From the NCBI RefSeq assembly GCF_002584535.1, contig NZ_NUOT01000002.1, positions 26,661 through 90,660 on the forward strand: a stretch of DNA of 64,000 nt, given 5' to 3'. How positions within the stretch are numbered: the first letter of the stretch is position 1; each line of letters opens with the position of its first letter. This document shows positions 1 to 9,467 of the stretch, piece by piece. The translations under genes were made by a program, and so were the position numbers. Source of the DNA: Bacillus cereus (GTDB lineage Bacteria; Bacillota; Bacilli; Bacillales; Bacillaceae_G). The notes beneath the pieces were generated by a model. The model was not told where the DNA came from and ran no database searches. It saw nothing but the letters and a program-made list of their open reading frames with translations.

Positions 1-1767
1 AATCCCATTATCAAGGTTTTTATCACTATTTACATCAGCTAAAACCTTATTCGCACTCTCTAAAACAGGAATCATATCATCAATCATGCTAATACCTGCT
101 TGGAATTGGCCATTTAAGCTGTTTAAAGCTACTTTCGTTGAATCTAGACCATTTACACCTTTGTTTTGCAAGTCTTCTTTTGCTTTTTGAAGGTCAGATT
201 TAGCATTCTCAATACTATCTCTTGCCTTATTATATTCCGCCTTTGTTTTTTCGTATGTTTCGTTTATTGTATTAGTTGTTTGATCTTTAAACTGACCTGC
301 TTCATCTTTAATTTGTTCAGCAGTACTGACCGCTTTTTCATAATCTGCTACAAACGTTTCATTATAATCTTTTTCAGCTTGATCAATTAAACCATTTACT
401 GCATTTAATTTTTGATTAACAGCGTCTCTTACATCTTGTTTTACTTCTTGACCTGTACCAATAATATTTACAAGATCTTTAAAACCGTTGTTCGTATTTT
501 CCATTAATGCTTTAAGATCATTTAAATGTTTTAATCTCGTTTGGAAAAACTCTTTACCTTTAGGGGGTGCTACCTCTTCAAATTTAGTGAACATGTCAAT
601 GAGATAAGAAACACTATTAATATGACTTTGGAAGTTATCAGAAACCTGATTGATCTCTTTCTTTGCTCCCTCTGAATCAAACTTTCCATTTTGCAATCCA
701 TTCATAACGCCTTGTGCATATGCAGTTCCCGTACGTGCTGAGCCCAACACATTGTTTACCGTTTGATTAATATTTCTTGCAATATTTTTATATCCCTCAG
801 TATTCAACTTTGGAAGATCTGGAAGTTGTGGCATTGCCGGGAACTCTGGAAGTTTAGGTAGTTGAGAAAAATCAGGAAGATTCAAGTCAACTCCTGGATT
901 CATTAAGAAATTAGTAAAGGCTGTTGCCTTATCCATACCATCTTTCACCACAGTTAAGTCTCTTCGTATTGCTCCAGGCGCATCTTTTAACCTTTGGTCA
1001 TTGTTCGCAAAGAACTTATCTAAGTTCCCCAATGTTTCCTGCCCATCATTAATCACACTTTCCACAACCGGTAAATCCTCTTGCGCAACTTTCACAAGGT
1101 CTTGCGCTCTAGAAGCATCATCTAATGCTGTATTCACAAGTGTATACATTTCCGGGAATTGTGCTTCTAGCTTAAACACAAGATCTTTTACTTTTTCAAT
1201 ACTTGGTAAGTTTGTTTCTAAATCGATTCCAAGGTCATTGAAGATTTTAAAAATCTCACCATTCGCTGTTTTAACAAAGTTTTTACTGATTTCTTCTGCT
1301 ATACCTGATGCACCTTTTGCCGTAATTTTCGGTGCAATGGCATTAACCTTTTCATTTACAAAATAGTTCAGCTCTGGTTTTTGTGGATTATCGCTAATGA
1401 CTGTTGTAATTTTTTCAGAGAAGTCTTTTGGAATCGTAATGCTTGCATAATAGTCTCCACGCTCTACTCCATAAATCGCTTGCTTTTCATCAACAAATTT
1501 CCAACCAAAATTCTTGTCTTTCTTAAGTGAATCTATAATTTCTTTCCCGATGTTAATATCTTTTCCTCGTAGGTTCGATCCAACATCTTGGTTAGAAACT
1601 GCAATCGGGATCTCTTTCGTGTTCCCATATGGGTCCCATGAAGCTTTAATGTTAAACCATGCATATAAAGATGGTAAAATCATAAGCCCTATTACAATTA
1701 CAATCGCAGCCCAATGTTTGGCTACATTCCGTAAGTCCGTCGTATAAATACGCCATATCTGTTTCAT
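1..1767 (-). CDS. YhgE/Pip-family membrane protein (3' end outside window)
   Basis: The frame is open from an ATG at 1767 to the window edge, giving 589 codons without a stop. The protein starts MKQIWRIYTTDLRN and has one clear hydrophobic segment at about residues 17-38, then a long extracytoplasmic region rich in charged heptad-like helices with a proline-rich LPKLPEFPAMPQLPDLPKL stretch near residue 310. This matches the YhgE/Pip (phage infection protein) family, in which an N-terminal TM segment, a long coiled-coil ectodomain and a C-terminal ABC-2-like membrane domain are usual. The C-terminal membrane domain would lie beyond position 1. Family members act as phage receptors or in ESX/type VII secretion-like contexts; the role here is not established. 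It is monocistronic as far as visible, with an inverted repeat upstream at 1991-2018. Confidence 0.85.
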   Translation of the reverse strand, partial: MKQIWRIYTTDLRNVAKHWAAIVIVIGLMILPSLYAWFNIKASWDPYGNTKEIPIAVSNQDVGSNLRGKDINIGKEIIDSLKKDKNFGWKFVDEKQAIYGVERGDYYASITIPKDFSEKITTVISDNPQKPELNYFVNEKVNAIAPKITAKGASGIAEEISKNFVKTANGEIFKIFNDLGIDLETNLPSIEKVKDLVFKLEAQFPEMYTLVNTALDDASRAQDLVKVAQEDLPVVESVINDGQETLGNLDKFFANNDQRLKDAPGAIRRDLTVVKDGMDKATAFTNFLMNPGVDLNLPDFSQLPKLPEFPAMPQLPDLPKLNTEGYKNIARNINQTVNNVLGSARTGTAYAQGVMNGLQNGKFDSEGAKKEINQVSDNFQSHINSVSYLIDMFTKFEEVAPPKGKEFFQTRLKHLNDLKALMENTNNGFKDLVNIIGTGQEVKQDVRDAVNQKLNAVNGLIDQAEKDYNETFVADYEKAVSTAEQIKDEAGQFKDQTTNTINETYEKTKAEYNKARDSIENAKSDLQKAKEDLQNKGVNGLDSTKVALNSLNGQFQAGISMIDDMIPVLESANKVLADVNSDKNLDNGI

Positions 1768-1990
1768 ATAAGCTATCACCTAATTATATATTTTTCCTTC
1801 TTTAGAAAATGATGCATGCATTTTGCAATTATATCATTTTCCTCTTTGTCGCTTAAAAGAAAATGTACTATTTTCCAAAAATCTTTTACTTACTTCATTA
1901 TATAACGAAACCGATAAAGTATTCATACAAAATGACCAAATCGGTTTTACATTCAGTAATAACAAATATATAGGAAATGTCATAAGAAAT

Positions 1991-2018
1991 ACAAGTATTT
2001 TATCTTGGAAATACTTGT
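1991..2018. promoter_or_regulatory. Inverted repeat upstream of yhgE-like gene
   Basis: Arms ACAAGTATTT and AAATACTTGT (10 bp perfect) flank an 8-base spacer. It lies about 225 bp upstream of the yhgE-like start and just downstream of the nuclease terminator. It could be an operator for a dimeric repressor or a second hairpin behind the terminator; there is no T-tract directly after either arm. The rest of the 1768-2074 gap is AT-rich and shows no gene. Confidence 0.4.
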
Positions 2019-2025
2019 ATTTGCA

Positions 2026-2065
2026 GAAAAAAAATCCTCATAGCGCTTACATGGCCATGAGGATT
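2026..2065 (-). terminator. Rho-independent terminator after the nuclease gene
   Basis: On the minus strand, stem ATCCTCAT/ATGAGGAT is followed directly by a run of eight T. It sits about 10 bases after the stop of the endonuclease/exonuclease/phosphatase gene. Confidence 0.8.
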
Positions 2066-2074
2066 CCTTCTATA

Positions 2075-2866
2075 TTATATATCCAACTGAACTTCTACTC
2101 CAAAATGGTCTGAAATAACATTTCGATTTACACCATTGAAAATAACTTTTGAAGAAAGAACTGTTGTTGGTTTGTTGCTTAAAATAAGATCAATTCGTAA
2201 GTTCTGCTTATTTTCATCCCAACCAGCAATTTTCCCTTGTACAGTTGTTCCTTCATCTTTTTTCAAAGCTAACTCATATGTGTCATAAAACCCTTTTTGC
2301 ATAAGATAATCATATCCTTCACCTTGCAAACGAGCATTATTATTAAAATCACCCATTAAGAATGAAAGTTCATTTCCATTCACATTCTTGATTAAACAAT
2401 CTACTTGGTCCTGAAACGGCTCTTCTTCATCATTCCACCAGCCGAGGTGACAAGAATACAATGTTATATTCTTCCCTTTATAAGAGATTGTTACACTAAC
2501 AATTTTCCGTGCTTTCCAATAAGAGATATCCTTACTTTCTGATATAAAGAAAGAATTTTGCTTCACAATCGGATGTTTCGTGATAATAGCTAAACCTTCT
2601 TCATATATGTCATAACCAATATGCGAGAAATCCCAAACGATATTGTAATTTCTTAAGCCTAACTTCTCAAGCTCTGCAAGTAATACAAGGCCGTAGTTAT
2701 CCTTTTTCTTATTACCGCATACATTTTGAGCTTTTATAGACTGGCTGACCTCTTGCAAGGCAATAACATCGTAATCTTCTTCTTGAATCGTTTTAGCGAG
2801 ATGTCTTATTTTCTCTATTTGATTCTCTTCTTGCCAAGAATGACAGTTTAAAGTAAGTAATTTCAT
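2075..2866 (-). CDS. Endonuclease/exonuclease/phosphatase (DNase I-fold) protein
   Basis: 263 aa. The DNase I/sphingomyelinase-type fold is recognisable from its ordered motifs: LTLNCHSW at the N-terminus, IALQEVSQS with the metal-binding Glu near residue 40, LYSCHLGWW near 142, MGDFNNNA near 173 (catalytic DxN) and ISDHFGVEV at the C-terminus (catalytic SDH). All key residues are present, so it should be an active Mg-dependent phosphodiesterase or phosphatase. No signal peptide is seen, so it is probably cytoplasmic. The gene starts 3 nt after the stop of the PTS IIBC gene and is surely cotranscribed with it, which is an odd pairing for a sugar transporter. The substrate is unknown. Confidence 0.85.
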   Translation of the reverse strand: MKLLTLNCHSWQEENQIEKIRHLAKTIQEEDYDVIALQEVSQSIKAQNVCGNKKKDNYGLVLLAELEKLGLRNYNIVWDFSHIGYDIYEEGLAIITKHPIVKQNSFFISESKDISYWKARKIVSVTISYKGKNITLYSCHLGWWNDEEEPFQDQVDCLIKNVNGNELSFLMGDFNNNARLQGEGYDYLMQKGFYDTYELALKKDEGTTVQGKIAGWDENKQNLRIDLILSNKPTTVLSSKVIFNGVNRNVISDHFGVEVQLDI

Positions 2867-2869
2867 TTA

Positions 2870-4507
2870 TTATGCACCTAACATATCTTGAATGTCTGAT
2901 TTCAACACATCAGCTTTCGGACCGTATACTGCTTGAACACCTTTGTCTTTTACAATAAGTCCCAAAGCTCCGTTTTGCTTCCACTGTGCCTCTGGTGCAA
3001 CTACATCTAGATTTTTTACTGTTACACGCAGACGTGTCATACAAGCATCTACATCAGCGATATTATCTTTCCCACCTAACAAATCAATAACCTTTGTTGC
3101 TAATGAGCCTTCTTTTACATTCGTTGTGCTTTCTTCTGATTCATCCTCGTTATCAATATAGTTACCTGCACGACCCGGTGTTGGTAAATTGAATTTCTTG
3201 ATTAAGAAATTGAATAATGTAAAGTTTAAACCGAAGAATACTGCTGAGACAACTACAAAGTTAATTAAGTCTCTTGTTAATCCTGCGTTAACCATCATTG
3301 GTGTACGTGTAATCAATTCAATAAATCCAAACGCATGAACACGTAAGTTAATAAGATCTGCTAATGCAAATGCAAGTCCTGTTGTAATTGCATATACAAT
3401 ATATAATACCGGTGCAATAAACATGAACATAAATTCAATAGGTTCCGTTACACCTGTTAAAAATACTGCTAATGCAGCTGATAAAAACATTGGTTTATAT
3501 TTTGCACGTTTATCTTTATCAACATTACGGAACATTGCAAACGCAATACCGATTAATGATGCAGTTGAACCAATCACTTGCCCAACTTTGAAGCGAGCTG
3601 GAACAACATTATTTAATAAATCGTTATACGCTTTTGTGTCACCATTTGCTAATAAATTATTCAAATCAGTAATCCATGCAAGCCATAACGGATCTTGTCC
3701 TGCTACAACCTGACCAACTTTTGCTCCAGTTAACATCGTATACGTTCCGCCAAGCTCTGTATAGTTCATCGGAATCGTTAACATATGATGTAATCCAAAT
3801 GGTAATAACAAACGCTCTAATGTACCATATACGAACGGTGCAACAACTGGTGCACTGTCTTTTGATGCCGCAATCCAACGACCAAATTCGTTTAATCCAC
3901 TTTGGATGAATGGCCATAAAAGTGATAAAACAATAGCAGTAATTGTAGACCAAACAATTACAACGAATGGTACAAATCGTTTTCCATTAAAGAATGCTAA
4001 CGCTTGTGGTAATTTATTATAGTTATAATATTTATTGTATAAGGTAGCCCCTAAGAACCCTGTAATAATCCCTACGAATACTCCCATATTTAATGCTGGT
4101 GCACCAAGTACAGAAGTGAAATAATCTTTTACAATTAAATCCCCTGCTAATAATGAAGAAACTTTCGCTTTTGAATCCGCTAACATTTCAGCGTTCACAC
4201 CGAATATAGCTCCTGTAATTCGGTTTGTTAAGACGAATGCTAATAGCGCTGCAAATGCACCACCTGCCCGATCTTTCGCCCAGGATCCCCCAATTGCTAC
4301 TGCGAATAAAATATGCAAGTTTGTAATAATTGCCCAACCGATGTCTTCCATTACTCTAGCAATTGTATGTACTGCATTTACATCCCCAGCAGACATGCCA
4401 ATTAGCTTACCGATGGAAATCATTAGACCAGCAGCTGGCATAACAGCTACAACAACTAGCAATGCTTTCCCGAACTTTTGCCAAAAATCAAAAGACGTAA
4501 TTTTCAT
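2870..4507 (-). CDS. PTS alpha-glucoside (maltose/glucose-type) EIIBC
   Basis: 545 aa, the usual size of an alpha-glucoside IICB permease. The N-terminal part (to about residue 420) is the membrane IIC domain with about ten hydrophobic segments and the conserved FGLHHMLTIP and GVTEPIEFMFMF motifs (the latter carrying the substrate-site Glu). A charged linker (about 445-465) leads to a C-terminal IIB domain, in which DACMTRLRV carries the phosphorylated Cys. No IIA domain is attached, so it must borrow one, as maltose permeases of Bacillus do from the glucose EIIA. The neighbouring oligo-1,6-glucosidase supports uptake of maltose, isomaltose or similar alpha-glucosides. Three cre-like sites precede it. 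The start MKITSFDFW has a GGAGGAAGAAAC-type ribosome site. Confidence 0.9.
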   Translation of the reverse strand: MKITSFDFWQKFGKALLVVVAVMPAAGLMISIGKLIGMSAGDVNAVHTIARVMEDIGWAIITNLHILFAVAIGGSWAKDRAGGAFAALLAFVLTNRITGAIFGVNAEMLADSKAKVSSLLAGDLIVKDYFTSVLGAPALNMGVFVGIITGFLGATLYNKYYNYNKLPQALAFFNGKRFVPFVVIVWSTITAIVLSLLWPFIQSGLNEFGRWIAASKDSAPVVAPFVYGTLERLLLPFGLHHMLTIPMNYTELGGTYTMLTGAKVGQVVAGQDPLWLAWITDLNNLLANGDTKAYNDLLNNVVPARFKVGQVIGSTASLIGIAFAMFRNVDKDKRAKYKPMFLSAALAVFLTGVTEPIEFMFMFIAPVLYIVYAITTGLAFALADLINLRVHAFGFIELITRTPMMVNAGLTRDLINFVVVSAVFFGLNFTLFNFLIKKFNLPTPGRAGNYIDNEDESEESTTNVKEGSLATKVIDLLGGKDNIADVDACMTRLRVTVKNLDVVAPEAQWKQNGALGLIVKDKGVQAVYGPKADVLKSDIQDMLGA

Positions 4508-4570
4508 CTGTTTCTTCCTCCCTCTTATTTATAAAATCCCTAATGATATAGATAATAATTTCTTTTTTTA

Positions 4571-4635
4571 TGAAAACGATACCTCTTTTTTAACGCAAAC
4601 GTTTTCATAAACCTATTTTAATAAAAGCGTTTTCA
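4571..4635. promoter_or_regulatory. Cluster of three cre-like sites before PTS IIBC
   Basis: 4571-4584 (TGAAAACGATACCT) matches TGNAANCGNWNNCW fully. 4594-4607 and 4622-4635 each match with one mismatch (the second read on the minus strand). All three fall within 65 bp upstream of the PTS gene. They may bind CcpA or a LacI-family maltose regulator with a similar AACGTT core; the sequence cannot tell which. Confidence 0.6.
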
Positions 4636-4663
4636 CATTGCAATATAAATTTATTATTTTTCA

Positions 4664-4695
4664 TAAAAAAAGATGCTACGAGAGCATCTTTTTTT
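4664..4695 (-). terminator. Terminator after the alpha-glucosidase gene
   Basis: AAAAAAAGATGCT / AGCATCTTTTTTT hairpin with a 7-base loop, one base beyond the stop codon of the minus-strand glucosidase gene. The symmetric A/T flanks would let it work on both strands. It implies that the PTS-nuclease pair has its own promoter. Confidence 0.85.
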
Positions 4696-4696
4696 A

Positions 4697-6361
4697 TCAA
4701 GAAATACGATAAACCCTTGTTTCATAAGGTTTTAAAGTAATTGTAGTACATTTGTTATGTTCCGTTACTTCATAGTTATTTAAGAGCAAACGTTTGCGTT
4801 CTAGTGCGAATGAATCCTCATTATACACCGCGTTCTCTTTAGATATATTACTAATTACAATAACTTTCTCATCATTTAACGTACGCGTATACGCATAAAT
4901 TTGCGAATCGTCCTCTAAGATTAAATCATATGCTCCATAATTAAATACATCATGCTCTTTTTTAAGTGCAATCATCTTTTTATAGAAATTAAAAATAGAA
5001 TTAGCCTCTACTTGCTGTTTTTGAACATTAATTTCTTTATAATTTGGATTCATTCCAAACCACGGTGTACCAGTTGTAAAACCAGCGTTTTCTTCATTAT
5101 TCCATTGCATTGGTGTACGTGAATTATCACGACAAGACGCCCAAATGATTTCCATCATCTCTTGATGAGGTACACCTTCAGCAATTTTCTCGCGGTATAA
5201 ATTCTTAATTGCTACATCATCATAATCTTCAATATTCGGGAACTGAACGTTTGTCATACCAATTTCTTGACCTTGATAAATGAATGGTGTTCCATGCATA
5301 AAGAAGTACATTGCTCCTAAAGCCGTTGCACTTTCACGCCAATACTGTTTATCATTTCCCCATGTGGAGACTATACGCGGCTTATCATGGTTCTCAATAT
5401 AAAGTGCATTCCACCCTTTATTCTCTAATCCTTTTTGCCACTTTGTTAACACCTTTTTCAGTTCCACAACATCAAGTACTTTTTTCTTTTCTGCATCCCA
5501 TAAACTTAAATGCTCAAACTGAAATACCATATTGAATTTACCATTCTCTTCTCCAACCCAAAGGTCTGCATCTTCAATTTTGACACCATTGGCTTCCCCA
5601 ACAGTCATAATATCGTATTTTGAAAATGTATTTTCCTTAAGTTCTTCTAAAAGTGGCTGAATTCCATTTACATTCATATGTTTATCAAAAGAAGGAACAT
5701 ACTTTAAGCCTTTTGGATTTGGCATGTCTTTTAGACCTTCTTCTTTTTTGATATGACTGATTGCATCTACACGGAAACCATCAATTCCTTTATCTAACCA
5801 CCAGTTTACAGTATCATATAAGGTTTCACGGACTTCTGCATTCTCCCAGTTTAAATCTGGTTGTTTACGTGAGAATATGTGTAAGAAATATTGGCCTGTT
5901 ACTTCATCATATTCCCAAGCAGAACCACTAAAAATACTTTCCCAGTTATTCGGCTCTTCTCCATCCTTACCATCACGCCAAATATACCAATCACGTTTTG
6001 GATTATCTTTAGAAGAACGTGATTCAACAAACCACGGATGTTCATCACTCGTATGGTTAATCACTAAATCAATAATAAGCTTCATATCACGCTTATGCAC
6101 TTCATCTAGTAATTCATCAAAATCAGCCATTGTACCAAACTCATCCATAATGTCTTGATAATCGCTAATATCATAACCATTGTCATCATTCGGTGATTTA
6201 TACATTGGACAAATCCAAATTACATCTATTCCTAAATCCTTTAAATAATCAAGCTTTGCAATAATGCCTTGTAAATCTCCAATACCGTCACCGTTAGAAT
6301 CCATAAAGCTACGTGGATAAATTTGATAAGCAACAGCTTCTTTCCACCATGTTTTATTCAT
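4697..6361 (-). CDS. malL: Oligo-1,6-glucosidase / alpha-glucosidase (GH13)
   Basis: 554 aa from the ATG at 6361, chosen because AAAGGAG lies 9 bases upstream; an upstream in-frame ATG (6382) lacks a site. The protein begins MNKTWWKEAVAYQIYPRSF, typical of GH13 subfamily 31. Catalytic residues are in place: nucleophile Asp in GFRVDAISH (about 199), acid/base Glu in TVGEANG (about 255) and the third Asp in ENHDKPR (about 329). It has no signal peptide, so it hydrolyses alpha-1,6 and short alpha-1,4 glucosides in the cytosol, including phosphorylated or free products of the adjacent PTS. Length agrees with the known B. cereus oligo-1,6-glucosidase (about 558 aa). A cre-like site lies upstream at 6398-6411. 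Substrate range within the family is inferred. Confidence 0.92.
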   Translation of the reverse strand: MNKTWWKEAVAYQIYPRSFMDSNGDGIGDLQGIIAKLDYLKDLGIDVIWICPMYKSPNDDNGYDISDYQDIMDEFGTMADFDELLDEVHKRDMKLIIDLVINHTSDEHPWFVESRSSKDNPKRDWYIWRDGKDGEEPNNWESIFSGSAWEYDEVTGQYFLHIFSRKQPDLNWENAEVRETLYDTVNWWLDKGIDGFRVDAISHIKKEEGLKDMPNPKGLKYVPSFDKHMNVNGIQPLLEELKENTFSKYDIMTVGEANGVKIEDADLWVGEENGKFNMVFQFEHLSLWDAEKKKVLDVVELKKVLTKWQKGLENKGWNALYIENHDKPRIVSTWGNDKQYWRESATALGAMYFFMHGTPFIYQGQEIGMTNVQFPNIEDYDDVAIKNLYREKIAEGVPHQEMMEIIWASCRDNSRTPMQWNNEENAGFTTGTPWFGMNPNYKEINVQKQQVEANSIFNFYKKMIALKKEHDVFNYGAYDLILEDDSQIYAYTRTLNDEKVIVISNISKENAVYNEDSFALERKRLLLNNYEVTEHNKCTTITLKPYETRVYRIS

Positions 6362-6397
6362 AATAGTTCTCTCCTTTTGCATCCCTTCGGAAATTTA

Positions 6398-6411
6398 TGC
6401 AAACGTTTTCG
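6398..6411. promoter_or_regulatory. cre-like site upstream of malL
   Basis: TGCAAACGTTTTCG matches TGNAANCGNWNNCW except for the last base. It lies 37 bp before the start codon. The remaining gap up to 6575 is AT-rich, with nothing else recognised. Confidence 0.55.
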
Positions 6412-6575
6412 TAACACTATCATAACAAAATATGAGGAGTTTGCAACGAGAATTTTTATCTTATTATTAAATATCTACTTTTCATTAAGAAACAATACTC
6501 TCTTCTGATTGACCTTACACATTTTTTATACTGCTCCAAATTTTTAACTCTCCTTTCTCATGAATATAAGCACAA

Positions 6576-6626
6576 ATAAAAAATCATCCAATTTATGTCC
6601 GATTTCCCGTAACATTTTGGATGATT
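6576..6626 (-). terminator. Terminator after the 227-aa membrane protein
   Basis: On the minus strand, AATCATCCAA pairs with TTGGATGATT over a loop of about 25 bases and is followed by TTTTTTATTTG. It lies 60 bases after the stop at 6689. Confidence 0.6.
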
Positions 6627-6688
6627 AAAGTTTTCTTATCTCTTTCATTTTTAATTATTTCTCCCAAAAATCCCCTTGTTATACTAAG

Positions 6689-7372
6689 CTAATTATATAT
6701 CTTATGATTTTCATTCAATAACTGCAATTCGATATTTGGTACTTTATTTTCTAATACAGTCTCCCCATTGCCAACTGGAATTTGAAATTCAACTTTCTTT
6801 GTTTCATGGCGCTGTAAATAAACAGGTGTTGGCACTTGATAACTTTTCACTTTCTTGTTTTCATCTTGATATAGAACTAGCTGTAACGATTGTGAATGAT
6901 TACGATAATTTTTTAAAGTGACGACGCAATTTTGCTTAAAATGCTCTCCCTTTTTTTCCATCTTACATTGACTATCTTCTTTTTTATATTCAATTGCCTC
7001 TAGTCCTTTTTTTCCTGTATAGTGCCATGTTTTATCAAGGGTTTGAAGTACTTTATTTAAAGTAAATGGCATCATTATAATCAAACTACTTATGCACACT
7101 ACTTTTATTTTATTAAGCTTCTTTAACCAATTCGAATCATTCTTTTCTAACCATTTTATAAGAAATAGAAAAGAAATTACTTGTAGTACTAAAGAACAAA
7201 TCCAGATATTCGAAATCTTATACCCCATATAAATATATGTATCTACTGGAATTCCATATGTATGAAATAGTTTTTCCCCGATTAATTCATTGTCGTTTGG
7301 TATTTTTATTAATAGTAATACTCCAATACTATAAAAAATAGCTACTAATCGATCATATTCAATCCGAATCAT
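6689..7372 (-). CDS. Hypothetical membrane protein
   Basis: 227 aa, not recognised. Residues about 8-23, 53-74 and 88-108 are hydrophobic and probably span the membrane; the C-terminal 110 residues are polar and look extracytoplasmic, with the pattern expected of a beta-sandwich (FKQNCVVTLKNYRNHSQSLQL, then RHETKKVEFQIPVG). Such a tail resembles FxLYD/BsuPI-like domains, but this is only a shape-based guess. The start has a good GGGAGAAAGA ribosome site. It stands alone between the glucosidase and the arc locus with its own terminator. Confidence 0.6.
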   Translation of the reverse strand: MIRIEYDRLVAIFYSIGVLLLIKIPNDNELIGEKLFHTYGIPVDTYIYMGYKISNIWICSLVLQVISFLFLIKWLEKNDSNWLKKLNKIKVVCISSLIIMMPFTLNKVLQTLDKTWHYTGKKGLEAIEYKKEDSQCKMEKKGEHFKQNCVVTLKNYRNHSQSLQLVLYQDENKKVKSYQVPTPVYLQRHETKKVEFQIPVGNGETVLENKVPNIELQLLNENHKIYN

Positions 7373-7574
7373 TCTTTCTCCCTTCCCCTTGTTTTTTATT
7401 ATCGATTTTAGCTAAAATTATCGGAATATACAATCTTTTTATAGGGAATAACATAAAAAAGTTCCTTATAAATATATAAAGAACTTTATTAATATATAAT
7501 ACGAATAAGAGAATTAATATGTAATTTTACTATTTTAATAACACTTCTCTTATCTACTATTTATTATGCAGTTT

Positions 7575-8264
7575 TCACATCGAAATTTCCTCAAAATAAG
7601 TTGGATCATGTATTGTAATTTTTTTACCTAAAACCGTAACAATACTATCATTCTTTAACTGTTTTAATACACTACTCACAGTCTCTCGAGAAGTTCCAGA
7701 TATTTTGGAAATTTCAATTGTCGTGAGCGGGCATGAAATTACAATCTCTTGACCATTCTGCTCACCTAAATCGTTCATTAAATAATTTAATGTCTGAATG
7801 ACGCGATCTTGTGCATTGGGGATTGTAATATTTTGCACACGATTTTCGTTAATTGTTAATATAGAAGATAACTGCTGAACAACATACATGAGCTGTGTTC
7901 TGCTTGACTTCATCATATCTTCAAAAATCACTGTAGGAATATAATATACTTCTACATCTGTCATTGCTTCAGCTGTATAATTATATCTCTCATCAGTAAA
8001 CATACCACCATAAGGAAAAATAGAAAGTCGTTTTACATAGTCTTCATATAATAAATTCCCGCTTTGATTCACTCGCTCTAACTTTACAAAACCATCTAGC
8101 ATGAAATAAATTCTTTCTCTTGAATCACCTTCTAAAAATAAAAATTGACCTTTCTTATAAGTTCGCCAATAAACAAACTCTGTTAGGCCTTTCAATTTTT
8201 TTTCTGTTACATGCGAAAATAATTCAAACTGCTTTAGATCTTTAACTACATTCCGTCTATTCAT
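7575..8264 (-). CDS. arcR: Crp/Fnr-family regulator of the arginine deiminase locus
   Basis: 229 aa. An N-terminal cyclic-nucleotide-binding-like beta barrel (about residues 15-120; GQFLFLEGDSRERIYFMLDG) is joined by a dimerisation helix to a C-terminal winged helix-turn-helix with the recognition helix in ISGTSRETVSSVLKQL (about 185-200). There is no N-terminal Cys cluster, so it is unlikely to be an oxygen-sensing Fe-S Fnr; it fits the ArcR group found at the end of arc clusters in Bacillus, Enterococcus and Staphylococcus. It follows arcC but is separated from it by a strong terminator (8395-8453), so it probably has its own promoter. A TGTGA-N6-TAACT half-matching site before arcA is a candidate target. 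Confidence 0.85.
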   Translation of the reverse strand: MNRRNVVKDLKQFELFSHVTEKKLKGLTEFVYWRTYKKGQFLFLEGDSRERIYFMLDGFVKLERVNQSGNLLYEDYVKRLSIFPYGGMFTDERYNYTAEAMTDVEVYYIPTVIFEDMMKSSRTQLMYVVQQLSSILTINENRVQNITIPNAQDRVIQTLNYLMNDLGEQNGQEIVISCPLTTIEISKISGTSRETVSSVLKQLKNDSIVTVLGKKITIHDPTYFEEISM

Positions 8265-8394
8265 AGAACTCCCTCTCTCTTGCTATATGTTGGAGTGAAA
8301 CGTCAGGAAAGCGCATTCAAGTTTATTTTATCATAGTTAACCTATATATCTTGATCTTATCATGAATACTTTATGAACATTAGTTATCAAAAAA

Positions 8395-8453
8395 TTACTA
8401 GTAAGTAAAAAAGAATGAAGTTATTAACTCCATTCTTTTTTACTTACTAGTAA
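8395..8453 (-). terminator. Long perfect-stem terminator after arcC
   Basis: 23-bp perfect arms (8395-8417 and 8431-8453) with a 13-base loop whose AGTT/AACT ends can extend the stem. Internal runs of A and T supply the U-tract on either strand. It separates arcC from arcR. Confidence 0.85.
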
Positions 8454-8467
8454 TGAAAGAGCTATAT

Positions 8468-9430
8468 TTATACACACACACATGCATCCTGATTAGAAAT
8501 AATAGTACCTGCCTTTTCTTCTAATGCTTCATATACCTTTTCTAAAGAAGTAATAATTGTTTTTCGTTTTGGATCTGTATTAGCAAAGTTTATAGCAGCT
8601 TCAATTTTTGGGAGCATACTACCTGCTGCAAATTGATGATCCTGTATATATCCTTCTAATTCATCAACTGTAACAGCCTCTAATCTCTTTTGATCAGGTT
8701 GATTAAAATTCACATAAACATAATCAACTGCAGTTAAAATGACTAGCGTATCAGCATCTACTAATTCTGCTAACTTTTGAGCTGCAAAGTCTTTATCAAT
8801 AACAGCCTCAGTACCTGTTAAACCTTCCTCAGAGTCAATAACTGGGATTCCGCCACCTCCAACAGCAATGATTATATTTCTATCTTCTACTAATGAATTG
8901 ATTATTTTATGCTCATGAATACTCACAGGCTTTGGCGATGGAACAACTCGTCTCCAGCCCCTTCCTGCATCCTCTTTAAATACCGCTTTTGTTTCTTCCA
9001 TTAACTTTCTCGCTTCTTCTTCTGTATAGAAAGGCCCAATTGGCTTTGTAGGATTTTGAAAAGCTTCATCCTTTTCATCCACGACAACACGTGTTATAAC
9101 CGTTGCTACCTCTTTCTTTATTTTACGCTTTTTCAAAGCCTTCTCAATTGCATTTTCCATCCAATATCCAATCATTCCTTGGCTCATAGCACCACAAGTA
9201 TCTAACGGCATTGCCGGTGTTTTTTCTGTATCGGCAGCTTTTTGTTGCAATAAAATGTTACCTACTTGCGGACCATTGCCATGTGCAATAACAACATCCA
9301 CATCGTTTTCCATAATTTTAACGAGTTGCTCTGCCGTTCTTTCTAACGCTTCTTGCTGCGCCTCAGCAGTAGCCTTTCCAGATTGTATAGCATTTCCCCC
9401 TAGTGCAACTACGATTTTTCTTCGTTTCAT
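8468..9430 (-). CDS. arcC: Carbamate kinase
   Basis: 320 aa, the normal carbamate kinase length. Family motifs are clear: VALGGNAI at the N-terminus, [10 protein letters not shown] near 50, [10 protein letters not shown] near 215 and [13 protein letters not shown] near 275. It converts carbamoyl phosphate and ADP to carbamate and ATP, the energy-yielding last step of the arginine deiminase pathway. It is the last gene of the arcA-arcB-arcD-arcC unit, 37 bp after arcD, with GAGGGTTG as ribosome site. Confidence 0.95.
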   Translation of the reverse strand: MKRRKIVVALGGNAIQSGKATAEAQQEALERTAEQLVKIMENDVDVVIAHGNGPQVGNILLQQKAADTEKTPAMPLDTCGAMSQGMIGYWMENAIEKALKKRKIKKEVATVITRVVVDEKDEAFQNPTKPIGPFYTEEEARKLMEETKAVFKEDAGRGWRRVVPSPKPVSIHEHKIINSLVEDRNIIIAVGGGGIPVIDSEEGLTGTEAVIDKDFAAQKLAELVDADTLVILTAVDYVYVNFNQPDQKRLEAVTVDELEGYIQDHQFAAGSMLPKIEAAINFANTDPKRKTIITSLEKVYEALEEKAGTIISNQDACVCV

Positions 9431-9467
9431 ATTTCAACCCTCCAATTGATTTCATTTTCACAAAAGT

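Noticed and set aside
1001-1366. 121-codon plus-strand open frame
   Set aside because: Antisense of the yhgE-like gene, which is continuous over 589 codons.
1823-2113. 96-codon plus-strand open frame near the nuclease gene
   Set aside because: It runs through the inverted repeat and terminator and overlaps the nuclease 3' end; no ribosome site.
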